Assembly: GCA_029964075.1 (NCBI GenBank)
Contig: CM057149.1
Span: forward strand, 11,108,465-11,172,464
Source of the DNA: Patiria pectinifera
Lineage: Eukaryota > Echinodermata > Asteroidea > Valvatida > Asterinidae
Length of the DNA stretch: 64,000 nucleotides
Reading direction: 5' to 3'
Shown here: positions 32,638 to 46,520 of the stretch, one piece after another
Layout of the letters: each line of letters begins with the position of its first letter
Position numbering within the stretch: position 1 is the stretch's first letter
The notes under the pieces: generated by a model
What the model was told of the DNA's origin: nothing
Seen by the model: the letters and a program-made list of their open reading frames with translations, nothing else
The model's database searches: none
Translations under genes and position numbers: made by a program

Positions 32638-35600
32638 AGTGAGAGTTTTAAATGCTAACCACCAGTAAAGATCCAAACAATGATTCACACCGTAGAATCT
32701 AAAACTCACACTGTCAAATCGCTCCTGAGGCTTGGCTTTTCAACAAGCACAACAGAGTCTTGGGATTGAACTCCTCAAAGAATTGTTTCTCAGCCAAAAC
32801 ACAATGACACACTGTTAGTGTTCACTTAAATCCGTGAAACCTCAGCCCCGATTGAGTGGCAGAGCTAGGGTCATGCTTTGCCGCTCGCCACAAAAACACG
32901 GCACTATATAGGTATGTTTTTGCTGACAAATTTCCGTGCAGAGGAAGGGCCCTCTTACGTTAGCGCAACACAGACACGGGCGAGACTGGGATGTGAGTCA
33001 CGGCTAAATAATAAGCGTTGGGGCCGGGCTGTCATTTTGGACTGCACAGGCTGTTATCCACCGTAAGCCTATTCACAGTGCAATCTTTTTTTCTCATGCT
33101 AACAATTACAAGCCGTGTCAGTGGAAACAGAAGGGAGTGTTTATAGGTGTGGCCAATGAAGTGGACACGCCCCCTGACATACTGCGTCACACCGTATCAC
33201 TGTCAAACAGGCTACCATGTACCACAGTCTAAACGCTAGCTTTATGCAAATATCAATTTTATACATTGTATAAATATACAAGGATTAATTAATTTACAGC
33301 AGTTGAAAGTTTATTTACAATGTTCATCTCCTTCACATTTCTGACCACCATCGCCACTATCATACCCCAGTCTTGCTAAAAGAAACAATCCATTTTCTTC
33401 AAGATGTTTGTCACTCATTGACACTATCAAGGAAAGGACATTGATTTATTTTGTTGCATCATTTTGAAGCCTTGGCTCCTCAGATCCACACAGCAACGAA
33501 GGAAACACAGTTCTTGAAAATCCACAGCCCTATCCTTACATTGTGTCCATCCAGCATATCGGCATCAAATCGGGAATCTCATAGGCCTACATGTACTTCT
33601 CCAAAAGTGCTAAACCACAAAGGTCATAAATTACTAAATCTTTAGAAGAGACTCAACTTTCAAAAAACACAGGTTAATCCTTTCAAAGTAATGTAACAAA
33701 CCAAGTTGCTTGATTCCATTTAACAAGATTTCTTTTTTAGAAACAATAGTGACACCACAAGAGGAAGATTTACAATGTACTCAGCCTCCACAAAATGTTT
33801 GTGCCCTAAAGGCTCCAAGACCACCGGCTCCTGCGACGCCAAATTCGCTCCATGTCCGTGGAAAAATGTGGAGGGTGTTTTCTGTGGGTTCGGGGACTTC
33901 GGGTTGTCCTACGGTAAATTTCGCGGCCGGACAGGAGATCCGTTTTGTCGATTTTTCATATGTACAATGTAGGGATGCCATTTGTAAATTTGGCTGCACG
34001 CAGGCTTGGCCATTACTAGCACATTGTCGTAAAAAAAAACGGTCCTCCAATCCTTTTACACAACACCCCAAGCGCTGGGGGTTTGTGCACAAACCTTATC
34101 AGACAGCCTATCATGCTCAATTGACTTCGGCAAAAACCGCAAGCCTCATCATAAAAAATAAGTTAACCGGACCAACTTTTACGAGAATGAGTTTGTAATG
34201 TATACATCATGGTTCCAGTTTATTTCGTTTGGAAGGGGGGGGGGGGCACTGCTTTAAATATACCGGGTATGGTGGTTCATTTCTTGATAATAGCCTAATA
34301 ATAAGGCTATTAGTTTCTCATTTTGTACTGGTATCTTTTGCTTAAATGTCTTCTAAACTAAATCCCCTTAACATTACTCTCCACATTTTCAACGCCTACG
34401 CCCTACCGGGGTATATACCCGGTCATGATAGGGTAAATCAGCTTTGCATCTTGCTTGAGAACATAAGCTCAACCTTGGGATGAATTCTAGTGAATGTTGT
34501 TCAAGAATAGTCGCTGGATGGCATTAAGCATAATCCCATGATGACAGGCTGATGTACATGTTGATGTTTACATGAATCCAAAGCAACAGGTGCATCAACA
34601 TATCTGCAAAACCAGACATGGTAAAAGCAATGGGATCGCTGTTCCAATTCTGCTCAACAGAATTGTGATTTCCTTCCTTGATAGGGAACATGTCACTTTG
34701 CACAGCTAGGCTTGGTTATTACCGGTAGTACTCAACTCAGTAATAGTGTAGAACGTGTACTTTCTCATATACGTGTACTCTTTATTTCAGATCAATTTTG
34801 TTTTCAAACGTTAGGATTCAACAAAATCTCATATTTTATCTTGTACATCAAGTAGCGTCAACTGAAAACTGACAACCGACAGAATACATGTATTTACTGA
34901 CATATTGATACAGAATCTAATATAAATAATCAACAAATCAGTACAGAATTTGTCAATTTGCTAGTACATGTACTTTCCAAATAAACACAAAATTTAATTG
35001 TAAGGTTTGCTTTAGAGTTAGAGGCTGAAGTCTGTTTCCAGCAACATGAAAATGGAAGAACCGTAAAATTCTGTCTTTTTTGTACTACAAAGTGGACACA
35101 TTTATACAATGTAGGCACATTTTTTTTTCCGGAGGGGGGAGAGGTTGTGGTGGAAGGGGGGGGGGGGGGGTTGGAGTGGGGTTGGGATGGTGTGGTGGGG
35201 ATCTGGATTCACGGTTTGTTATACCTTTAGTTTCATACGCTGTATGACTTGTGCAAGTTTACCAGGTCTCATGTTTGAAGAGAAACTTCTACTTTCTTCA
35301 CCAAAACCTTCCTACTTTCTTCCCCAAAACCTTCCTCACCCCAAAATAAATGTACATTGTATGGTCCTACCCCCTCTCCTTTGCAAAAAAAACATTTCTA
35401 GGTCCATCTTCTCATGTACTACCTGTAGCCCTTGTATCATTATTCATCACACCACATATTCTCAATCATGAAGCAGACCAGAATGATTTTGACCCTGTAA
35501 GAAGAGACAAACCCCCTGTCTGGCCCATCCCATTCAGTCGGCCGACGTGTGCTACAAAGGATGTTAGTCATTCCGAAAATTGTCTGTTTCATCGACCGGT

Positions 35601-36842
35601 GTTTGCTTTAGGGCAACTTACTTCACAATAACATGTTGACAGGAATACAGGATTTGGTCTGCTCTTCATACAAATGCCACAAATCAAGTTCAGAACTAAA
35701 TGATGTACACGCGTCCTAGTATATATGCTCAATGTATGAACATGTAAACATGGTAAATGCATGAGTTTATGCCATTTTGACAAAGCTGAAAGCTGTCAAA
35801 ATTACATGTACTGCACATGTACATGTATGTACCGGTATAGGCCTACTTCTCTAAGACTATATAACGATGACACACGTGTTAACTGCATCCCACAATGTAC
35901 AAGATGCAGTCTGTAATTTTGACTTGAGGAATTCAAGTTTGCCAACAAGACTTTTTCAACTTGTCTTAACTAACTCACAGCGCAACCTTCGGTAAGGAGC
36001 CTGCAGTAGGCTGTACAACAACAAAAAATATAGGCCTAGTATATTTTTGTGCTTGTGTGTAAGGTCACAATATTGGTGACCAAAAGTGGGACATTAGCAA
36101 ACTGAAGCATGATGAAAAGCTGCATGCTGTTTAAGTTTTCTCTTAAACTGTTGAGAGGGACATCCCTAAGTGGAAAACAACATTGAAAAGATAACAGGCC
36201 AAATATTTTTCACTGCAAGGCAGATTATAACATTTGGTATTTTTGGACAGTTAATGTTGGTTACACGGCGTCCACTTTCCACCTGAGCATTCTTCTGCAA
36301 GTATCAAACAAGGCAATTGTGGGCTTGTTGTAGTCTTGTCAAGGCATCCATTTCTTACTGTGTATTAAAATCAAATTGCGGAAAAAAAGCTTGGGGAGAA
36401 GTAGGTTTTTTCACTAATAAGTAGATTTTTTGTTTGCCAATATTGTGACCTTACACTTTTGCTGACTTTCCTGCAAAACTCAGCACCCCTCTTTTTTTTC
36501 TTTTGGGGGGGGGGGGGGTGTTTAATACAAACAGGGAGGGGTGTTAAGCCACCATTTCCTATTGTTTATAAATGCACTACAAAGGACTTCCTTTCTGGCC
36601 TCCAATTCAGATAACGAAACGTCCATTTCACTAACCCTGCAGAATTATGATCATTATATTTAGAAATCCATTTTTAGGAGGAATTATACTTTAATACAGG
36701 AAGCTAGCCAATTGGTAAGCCACTGAATATTTTATGCAGCAGATTTTAACAAATTTCAAACAACACAACTGTCAACAGCTGTCACTGAACCTAAATTGCT
36801 TTTCTTTGGGGGGAGTTCGTAAGGGATAATGTGAACCCTGCC

Positions 36843-37198
36843 TTAACCCTAACCACCCCAACTTCATCAAAATCCATACCCCCCATTTTGATGGATTTCG
36901 GTGGACTTGGTCCAGAAGGCCTGGCGTGACTAAATACTGATGGAGTACATGTACATATACATGTACATGTATGTATGATGGACTTGGGCCTACCGGTAAT
37001 TGCCTGAAGCAGTGCTAGGGGTATCCGATTGATTTTGCCTAGCTTCCTGTACTACTATGGTGATGAAAGCCATGTGTAGCAAGTCCATGAATGTCAACCA
37101 GTGCGTCAGTGTACAGTTTTGTATTAGACGCACAGCAATTGATGGATTTTGATGGAGTTGGTCCAGTTCCTAGTAAAAGACGCTAGGGAGTTAGGGTT
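36843..37198. mobile_element. TTAACCCTAA-ended element, long form copy 1
   Basis: Begins ttaaccctaaccaccccaac and ends ctagggagttagggtt; the ends also share tcaaaatccat / ggattttgatggagttgg. An inverted, colinear copy is at 49,694-50,033. Confidence 0.75.
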
Positions 37199-37311
37199 GT
37201 TAGTAATCCAACACAATTTGAAAATACCGGTATGTGACGTGTTCTATCCAAACTATACTTTTCTAAGGGTGATTTTTATATTCTAGGCTGAATGTTTAAA
37301 TCATTTTTTTT

Positions 37312-37452
37312 AATAAGCCTCTGTACTAATGACTTCACAGTTTGTTTACGTGTGTGCTTTTCTATGGTGCTCAGTGGACCGTGGGCCCCCACTGGCTCCA
37401 TAGGAAAGTGCACATGTAAACAAAGTGTGACGTCATTAGTACAGAGGCTTAT
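37312..37452. repeat. 141-bp foldback
   Basis: Arms aataagcctctgtactaatg and the inverse cattagtacagaggcttatt, extending about 55 bp each with tgtttacgtgtg / cacatgtaaaca. Confidence 0.88.
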
Positions 37453-37849
37453 TCATACATATCTGAAACCAAAACTGTGACTAAAGTGTATTGTAAATTG
37501 TAATCACTGTTTGACGGGAAAAATAAATGGGAAAGTACCATATACATGTATCATATTGTACAGTTTAGCTAGTTGACCTCCAAGAGGGGAAGTACACATA
37601 AATGCTGTCATTTATTATATTATTCATATCCTGGTTTCTTCAAAACACAATGACTTAGGCCTATTGGTTTCTATTAAAAACAAAAAAGAAGAACTAAACA
37701 TTAAAAGTATACATTTGATTTCAAAGACATGACAAATTAAAGAGCTTCGCAAGATTTTTCGTTCAGAAAATAATCAGAAGTCTGATTATTTTAATATATT
37801 GCTCAAATCTGTGAGCAAGTGAATGACCAAATGTTGGTGCTGGGGTTAC

Positions 37850-38105
37850 TTTTCTGTGCCTTCCACCGCTATGGCCGAGGTTCGATTCCTGCCTGGACCA
37901 CATGTGGATTGGGTTTTCAGTCCCTGCCTGATTCTGTGGGTTTTACCCAGACTATTCTTCTGGGGTTTCCTCCCACCTCTAAAACTGTAATTACTTCTCA
38001 TTGTCTGCTCTCTTTCTTCGGGATTTGGAGCTACAGTCTGGCAGTGTCCAGAGCACTTTTGAGGAATCTTTGGTTTCATTACCAAAAAAGAAATAAAATA
38101 ACTAA
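37850..38105 (+). mobile_element. 5'-truncated tRNA-derived SINE
   Basis: Starts within a T-arm-like ccgaggttcgattcctgcc, continues with a Pro/Ser-box body and ends in a (taaa)n-like tail (aataaaataactaaataaa). Confidence 0.6.
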
Positions 38106-38456
38106 ATAAATACAAAAACATGTGCTGGAAGCTTGCCAAATTTTTTCTGCACTGTGGCTGCGCACAATAAAATCTTTGCAGTCATATTCTCGCTCCATGA
38201 TATTGTAACAAATTATGTCATGCTAGCAAATCCAGTTGAGGTATAGATGAATGCATTAAATCCAGGTCTGCCACTAAGTGGAAGGGGGAAGGGGCAGAGG
38301 GGCCAGGTCCCCCTGGCGAGCAACTGCCCCCTCCCCTCGGTAAAAACCATTAGGGTAAAAGTATCTCCATAATTCTTGTGGTGTGCTCCCCCTCCCTCCC
38401 CAAGCTGGTACTGTGGCCCCCTAATGCTCGGAGGTAGCGACTGGGCTCACTTTATA

Positions 38457-38777
38457 ATACCTTTTTACACTTCCTTTTTACACTTAAGCCTCTTAACCCG
38501 GGTTGAACACAACCCTGGGCAAACCCAGTGCCAGCCCAGGTTGAATTTAGTATTTGTTTAACCCCGTGTTCAACCCTGCATCGTTTCACGCTTGTTCTGT
38601 GCAAACCAAGCTTATTTCGCTCGATTACTACTGTTTTGAACCCTGGTGAGAGTTTCAACCAGGGCTGACGCAGGGTCGAGAAATTTCAAGTGTGAAATGC
38701 CACATTTTGTCAACCCTGCGTCAACCCCGCGTCGACCCCGCGTCAGCCCCAATATTTGTCCAGTGTGAAAAGGGTAT
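38457..38777. mobile_element. MITE with ATACCTTTTTACACT ends
   Basis: Left atacctttttacact and right agtgtgaaaagggtat are inverted. The interior has repeated caaccctgcgtc / accccgcgtc motifs. About 320 bp. Confidence 0.65.
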
Positions 38778-38823
38778 TTGTGAAACACATCAGGAAACAG
38801 ATATATTATTTTTTGTCACGTAC

Positions 38824-38888
38824 CCTTGGGCCCAGTATTTGCAGAATGGCATCAAATTCCTCATCAGTTAAATCCAACAGGTGGGAGC
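38824..38888 (-). pseudogene. Exon-like fragment, possible Harbinger transposase remnant
   Basis: Bounded by an acceptor (tagtatttcag) and donor (AAGG|gtacgt) it reads SHLLDLTDEEFDAILQILGP+R, resembling the helix before the catalytic domain of PIF/Harbinger transposases (F-x-x-L-L-x-x-V-G-P-R-I). No flanking exons are visible. It adjoins a MITE. Low confidence. Confidence 0.25.
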
Positions 38889-39246
38889 CTGAAATACTAG
38901 AGTTGATTCGTGAGGCGATACGTCGGGATGAACAGGCCATCTGTAGCGGAGAAAAAATTGCATCAAAATGGGTCATAGAATACTTGTCAATCTTGTCCAA
39001 TAAGTTGGGAATCTCACAAATGTATAGAGTCCAACACTTTTTCACTTGGGTCATTCCTCTAGTGCAAAAAGTTGAAGAAAACCATTAAAAAAAACTTAGT
39101 CTTTAAAGTTGGCTGGCAGAATACTCAGGGCCTCATCTCTGAATGTTAGAAATTTTGGAATCAAAATGAGCAAAGTTGACATAGTTTTGCATCATACGGT
39201 ACGTTATTAATTACAAACAAGAAAAATAGAAAAGAAAATTCCACTG

Positions 39247-39341
39247 TTAAATGGAAACATAACAATGGACACTATAATATAGTGTCCATTGTTATGTTTC
39301 CATTAGTCTTTGCCATATTATGGCGAAGACTAATGGTCCAG
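39247..39341. repeat. Two adjacent perfect or near-perfect hairpins
   Basis: Arms of 27 bp (aatggaaacataacaatgga, cactata and inverse) with almost no loop, immediately followed by ccattagtctt / aagactaatgg hairpin with 11-15-bp arms sharing the 'ccatta'. Confidence 0.92.
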
Positions 39342-41850
39342 TTTGATCTGCAGCGTATATAAATAATACATGTATGGTGGATACCAGTTTGCACACATGT
39401 GCACGTGAGCAGCATGCAAAAAAAGGCGAATTTGACATTGTCAATCGTCATACCTCACAAACATTGATGAAGAAAGAAAATTTAGTGTTGCGCATATGCG
39501 AACAACTTGAGTTCTCTGTTATTTTTAACAATCATCAACCTTAAATATATTTTTACAAGATAATTGAAATAAGTTTGATTACTTTTGCGGGTCAGTTTCA
39601 ATAGCTTTCGTGTCGTAAATGAAAATAATTCAGTCAGTGACCAACCGAGGATGTTTGCAATCATGCACGTGCTATCTTTTTTTCCTGCAAAACTTCCCTA
39701 TTGTTGTTACTGCAACTTGCATTGGTCTATACGAATGTGTTCCGGTCCAGTAACTTTTAAGAAGTACTGGCCCTGTGGCCCAGTCCAGTGGATTTTTATG
39801 AAATTTGAATGATGCGTGGATCAGAAGACATAGGCCTACCAAACAATACCATAATTTACACAAAAGTGAACCAAATAACAAAGTATAATTTACCCAAAAA
39901 AAACAAGTAAAACAAAAATCCTGTAGTTAACCTAGGCATGCTAGGCCCTACTTAGTTCTAGAACTAGAACTTAGAAGGCGCCTGGCCGCGTGCGCGCGGC
40001 TTTGTTCTAGTTCTAGTAACCTTCACTTCACTGTCTTCAGTCATTTCAGAAAAACTTGCTCCAAATTTTCCCTCCACTTTTCAGGAACTAATTCTAGTTT
40101 AGCATGCAGGTCCACCACGTAACTGATAGTGTGACCATGGAGGAATAAGGTGTGACATATGACACTGCCATGACTGTGTTTAGCTTAATTTTCCCAGACT
40201 AGTTCCCAGTCCTCCGTTATTTCAAAACTTCCATACTGGGCAGAAAAAAGCAATAATAACAGGTTTAATTTGATTCAAATTATCGTAGTTTACAGAGTAG
40301 AAGCATGGAACATTTCTTTCCTCTTTATATATATTGTTTCCCTTTTTTAACGCCATACAATTCATTAACATAATTATGTCATGCAATGTTTGTTAAGATT
40401 GAGCAAAAAATTCATAAATGTGCACGTGGTATTCCTACCCAATAGAATGAGCGCTTTTTTCATTTTCAAGCCATTTTTTTCACAATCATGGGCGCTCATC
40501 AATCAGAATGCATTTCATTTTCATGAGCGTGATTTTCAAGAATGGGCACAACAGGGCTAGGAAAAAACCTTTTTTGGCAAAAAAGTGCCACCGTAGGCTA
40601 GTTTGTTTTACTTTAGAATTGAACATCGACATACAGGAAGGGAACCGGTAATGTTCCCTCTATTCTCTTTCCTGAACTACAAATGATTCATGTCGTGAAG
40701 CACTTTCCCATGATAATTGATATAGCGCCTGACTCACAACCTACCGACTGAGTAAGAAATCACAGCTTTTCAAACAACCCCCTCACTCGACTGGAGTTAA
40801 ATTAGGGCCTACAAAAAAAAAAACTGGGTCACTTTGGTGCTGCCATAACTGCCAACTTTCATGACTTTACAAATAGGATCACGTTATACTTGGCCCAAAT
40901 GAATTTCATTCTGCGAGTCCTTACGGCACCTAAAGCTTACCTTGAGCACACTGAGAAATCTTTGAAGCTCTGCTTGACAAATTAATGTGAGAATACTTCT
41001 GCGCAGTGGCCGGTAAACAGTGTATTTTCCTGCAGCGAGGAAAACCTGATGCTCCGAACAGCGGCCATTTTTCTGGGTCCTGAAAAGAAATCTGCCAAGA
41101 AAAGTTTTTTTCGGCACAAGAGGGCGCAGTTTTCAAAACTTTCCGATCCTTTTTTCAAGGTGGCCGCGCCGGCCGCGGAGATGTTTACACAAGCGACTTG
41201 GAATATCACCGTTTTTTATAGCCACCCTGCAAACATAACAAAAGAAGATCTTTGTGTCCTTTCTGTTTCAACGTTGTTGATTAACAACGAATGTATTGTG
41301 TTACGCAAGCGGTTTCCGAGATCGTGCAGTGCGCCCACTAGCTTGTTCACGATTTGTCTGAAAACTCCACAGTTCGGACTTCTCTTTCTAAACTAAAAGA
41401 AAGAAGACTTCTGCCCATTTAATACTTTCTCAAAAAGTTTGAAAAGCGCGGCCCAGACAACCTACCATCCAGTCACTTTCCGTCCCTTTTAATTATTCTT
41501 TCCAGCTTGTTATGATCTTTTTTATTCATTTAGGGTTAAAATCTATTTGGGTTATGTATACGCGTGGCGCAGAAGCCTTAAAGGGGGATTAACAGTACTG
41601 GGCTAGGCATGCCTTATTTTGTATGTGTCAAGTGATTAAAATATCTTTTGTGGACCGTTAGATCATCTTTTTCAAACAGGTGTCTAAATTTGATGATTTG
41701 ATAATCCCTGAAAATGTCAAATTATAGAGATGTCAGAATGGGAGATGTAAACGAAGTTAAAGGTGTAATTTTTATCCGTTATGGGCCTCAGAAAATGTCC
41801 CATGTGGTGTCACACACAATTCAGCAGGTAGTTCAGATTCATATTTCATA

Positions 41851-42289
41851 CACTCAACCAAAAAAAAAGAAAGTCCCCCTTCAAATACTTGTTGTCTAAC
41901 TCACAAACTACTGAGCATCTCTCGCTCAAATAACGACTAATCAGAACAGAAACTCCAGCCATACTCTTTATTTGGTCCGAAACAGTGATGTGTATGAAAT
42001 TATGCAATTTATGACCAATACCGAAAACAGTTGCATTTTTGTATACGTACAAGTTGTGGTTCACACTCACCTTGTGAATATAGAAAAGTGCACTTTTTTT
42101 GGTAGCATTTGTCACAAATTGCATAATTTTGCACACATTATCACTGTTTTGGGCCAAATAAAGAGTATGGCTGGATTGCTAGGGAATTTCTGCACTGATA
42201 AGTCATAATTTGAGCAAGCTATGCGCAGTAGTTTTTAAGTTTTAGGCAAAAAAGTATTGGGGGGGACCTTTCTTTTTTGGTTGAGTGTT
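41851..42289. mobile_element. Foldback MITE, ACACTCAACC ends
   Basis: Ends acactcaaccaaaaaaaa and ttttttggttgagtgt; inner arms ccatactctttatttgg / ccaaataaagagtatgg. 439 bp, mostly self-complementary. Confidence 0.85.
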
Positions 42290-45200
42290 TCTGGCATGAG
42301 GTACCAAACCGTTAACTTTCGTGTGATCCAAGCTACAAATACGACAACAGCCCCCCCCCCAAAAAAAACCCCACAAATTGACAAGAGTTCTCGGTTTATC
42401 TTTCCTACAAACACAGTTTTCTTCCTTTAATCATCTAAACAATTACACTATAAAAACAAATCAACAACTACTTCGCATTAAATACTGAATAAAAAGCCTT
42501 GCACCCATTTTACTCAAGGCTTTACCTCGTCTAATATATTTTTGACATTTTTAAACTTAAAACAGACCTCCCAAATAATCATCTTGATCTTTTGAAGCGA
42601 ATAAAGGTGCCACCCTTTTTTTTTCTCAAAATAATTCGGTAAAATTCTGTTCTTCAGCAAAATCGCCTGTACAATAAATAGATACAATTTGGTCATACGA
42701 CTCAATTGTTTTGCCAAATTAAGCATGGACTTTACATGTGTACACATTGACCGCTAGCAATTCGACAGGAGGTAGCGTAAAAATTTACAGAGGTCAAAAC
42801 ATTTTGCTTGAAAACCAGACAAAAAATATCACAAATCTAACTTGATGAGCTGTTTTTGCCAGGTCAAGTTTATATGCACTGCACATTGGTGTTGGCAATC
42901 TGATGCCATGACACACATACAAGAAATACATTCTAACAGCTTCTGCAATTCCATCAAAATTCAAGAAAGTTGAAAAAAAAAGTTACCAAAATGTCACTGA
43001 AAGGGCTGGTTTTTGGTAAATGCGGAAAAGTATGTTACTTCTTGAAGTGAAAAATACTGAGGGGGAAGGGATGAGGTTTAGCTCGAGTATCTAGCCCCCT
43101 CTTTTGTCATGCTGTAAACCTGAGTCATATGCTAGAAATAAAAAAAGGGGGGGGGGGTGTTTCATCGGAATAAAAGGGGGGGGGGTGATTTTCCTATAAA
43201 ATTTTTGGCACGACATTTCATTGTTGAACTTTGCAAAGTGTAATTAAGAACGTGCTATTTTGACATTAAAAATTCAAAGAAACAGTTCAGTCTTAAACAG
43301 AGCAAGTACATCCTTTTAGATATGGAACTTTTAGATGTACCATTAGGCTATCAGCTTCTGTCAAAAAATTGGGCCACCGGTATCACATGACCGAAAAGAG
43401 CGATGTTCATAGCGATTTTTTGGCCAGGTATACACATCTAGAATTGGAAAATGTGTGATAGCTTTGTAGTGTGAGCGTTGGCAGTTTTTTTTTGGTGTTA
43501 TCACTTTGTTTTTTTCCAAAATGGTGCCAATATGCTTGAACCGGATTAATTACATGTGGTAACAAGCATGTTTTGGCTGCCATTTAAAAAAACCCCACAG
43601 TGATAGCACACAAAAAGCTGCCACCACTGCAAATGCCATCACATATTTTCCAACTACAGGGGTGCATACCTTGCCAAAAATCACAATGAGCATTACATGT
43701 ATTCCCCTCATTTGATACCGACCAAACCTCCAGGCTGATGGCCGACATGATGTCAATCTTCCTGTCCCCAGTCTTTTCTTGACTGCGTCACCCAAAATAA
43801 AAACAGGGATTAAATTTCACACATGGTTCAACTTGTATGGCACTGATTTTCATTAAGCTATCGCCTAAACATCATTCGTCCATGTTCAGTATATGGAGCT
43901 GGCTATCCAAGAAAAACGAAAGAGAAATGTGACTTCTTCCATTCTTAAAAACGGATAACCTGCAATTCAATGCCTGACAGTAATTTTCAGTGAGCGGGGG
44001 AAGGGTTTGTTGGGGGGAGGGGGTAGATAAAGTTGAAGATGGCAGAAACATTTTTAAAGTCAACCCACCCCCAGCGTTACCAAAACTTAGTGAATTCAGT
44101 TATTTGCTAGTCAGTCTTCATTCTGAGGTTCACACTCCAGCGACCACATGGGCCTTCTAACTCGAGGGATTTAACAATTTTCGGTAACTTGCCGTCAAAA
44201 GGACAATGCCTTTGATACATCAAACAGCTCTTAATAACAAAAGTACTATGCATACAATTTACATGGCAGAATCAAGAATGAATTTCAGACATTTACATTT
44301 CATGAGAACAGTGCGCTTTGCGTACCGTGGACTTTGAGCACAACTACTTATCTCACTATGGCAAAATAATTCTTATTTACTGATTAAAATATGTCTATGA
44401 CTTCACATAAAAGCACCCTTTTTAGGCAGAATTACAATAATCTGTCTAGCATTACATTTTTTCCTTCCCCGTTTTGGTTACAAATGCTGTTCTAATTATT
44501 TACAGATAAATTACACTGGAAGTATGGTACACAACGCCCTAAGCTTTGTTACACAAAACAGATTCTCCTGAACTGAACTGTCACACTTCGCGTTCCATTC
44601 GAGCACAATTCACATAAATTCAACAAGGAGAAAACAAATTTAGTGAGCTCAATTTAATAGTCAACAACGTCAAAACACATGTTTCCACAACTCTTGTTTT
44701 TTTTCCTTCAAAATAAAATGCATAAACTTTATGCCTCACAAACAACCTATAACACGACTGGGAAATTTGAAATCACCATTGACACTGAGAAAGCAACATA
44801 TACAGCTAATCCAGAACAACAAATCGATAAATCTACAAAGATTTACATGTGATTTTTTTTTATACAGACGTGAATACTGTGTGCTAAAAAGAAAACTAAC
44901 TGATCCATTTAAGCTCCACTGCACACAATGGGCAACAACACTTGTGCCTTTCCAATGCCTCACATCGTATTCTGGCTGTAAGCGTCATGTTATGTCCATG
45001 AAAATTTGTTCAACTTTGGTTGGATATTTGTAAATGTCATCAAGGCTGTGTGCGGTCGAAACATCTTTGGTTTTATAGATGTCTATTTTGACAGTTAAGC
45101 CGCCCTAACGTTGACTTTGTGACGACACAGAACAGTGGGTGACCGACTTCTCAGGATCAAGAGGCGCCTGTGCTATGACTGTCCGGAACAAATTAGTAGC

Positions 45201-45518
45201 CAATTTTATTTTTGAACTGAGTGTAACGACGACGATCGGCATCAGTCAGCGCTAAAAAAAAGCATCAACAGTCACAAGAGTAGAACAATTTTGACTGCTG
45301 CGACGTGCGCATCAAGATTATCTTATTTTATTGTGCAGCCAATCAGAGTGCGTCAAAAACAGCCAAATGAACAGATGTGGCCGTGGAAGGCCATTTAATT
45401 GTTATCAATGTGCTTCAACCACTACTGTTAGAGAGTCACATGATCGTCTATGCCGTAGAATCGTTGAGGGCAACATGAGCATGGTTGTGATTATTTTGTG
45501 TCGAGATGCTGCTTGTTC

Positions 45519-45792
45519 TCCATGGTCCAGCGATTATGGTGTTTGACTCATGCATGAAGGTGCGTGGGTTCGAACCCTGCCAGGAACGTGGTATTTGTGC
45601 CCTTGGGCAAGACACTTAACTACAATTGCCTCTCTCCACCCAGGAGGGTACCTGTGAGGGTCGAGGACCGATTGCGCGCTGATATCGGCTGACGCGTGAT
45701 CCCATGGCCTGATGAACGGGGTAATAATTGTAAAGCGCTTTGAGATTGTTCAGTAACAATTGAAAGCACTATATAAGCACAATTATTAAAAT
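45519..45792 (+). mobile_element. tRNA-derived SINE with typical 3' body
   Basis: tRNA-like head with box B (gtgggttcgaaccctgcc), body tgcccttgggcaagacact, then aagcgctttgagattg and a gcactatataagca end, a body shared by many SINEs of marine animals. Confidence 0.85.
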
Positions 45793-46299
45793 TCCATGAG
45801 AATTACACGATTTCTTACAGAGCGTTTGCCGTCTGCCAGAAAACAAAGAGTTTCTGCTGTATTAAAAATTGGAATTCCCTCAGGATAACAAAAACAAGTC
45901 AATATTCAGCAAGTGGAAGGTTTTTGTAAGAGTTTACCACTTCCCATTTAACATCAGATTCTGTTGCACTATTCAACATTTTGCAATCGATTAGTGTCAA
46001 ACAGCAACTTTGACGTTTTCAGGCATATATCATCCTTCTTTTGTATTTACCTTATGGGTGTGCATTTATGAGTAGTACGGGAATCAGGTTATCGATTGAA
46101 AAAAACACAACCTAGGAACGTAAAACCCAAAGAAACCAACCCAAAATTTAAATCTGTTTTGTTTGTTTTCAAGATTGTTTACAAAGGTCACATTGGTGTG
46201 TCAATTCAGCAAGATGCAAGTGTGCACAGTGAGCTCAATACATGTAGCTTTACGGTGTAAATGGCATTTTCGCAAGCGTCATAAACCCTTATCTATTGT

Positions 46300-46520
46300 T
46301 TTTCCATGTAGCTTGGTTTTCATTTCCAAAATTCTCCACATAAATGACATTCAAAACCTTTCTTTTTCATTGTCTGAGAAGTTACTCAGTAATATGTAAA
46401 GTTGGTTATGGGTACTCAATTCCATAATCTGGAACCGGCTCCCGACATCAGCGGTCGGGTACTCGGGTACCCGATTCCGATGCACAGCAGGAACTATCGG
46501 AACTACCCTCGATTTGACAA
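46300..46520. repeat. Dispersed repeat, paired with 4,620-4,795
   Basis: Shares cattcaaaacctttcttt, taatctggaaccgg, gtcgggtac and ggtacccg with 4,620-4,795 in the same order. Confidence 0.65.

Noticed and set aside
33710..34198. 162-codon plus-strand open frame
   Set aside because: Two overlapping frames are equally open, no domain or conserved pattern is recognisable, and no splice partners were seen.
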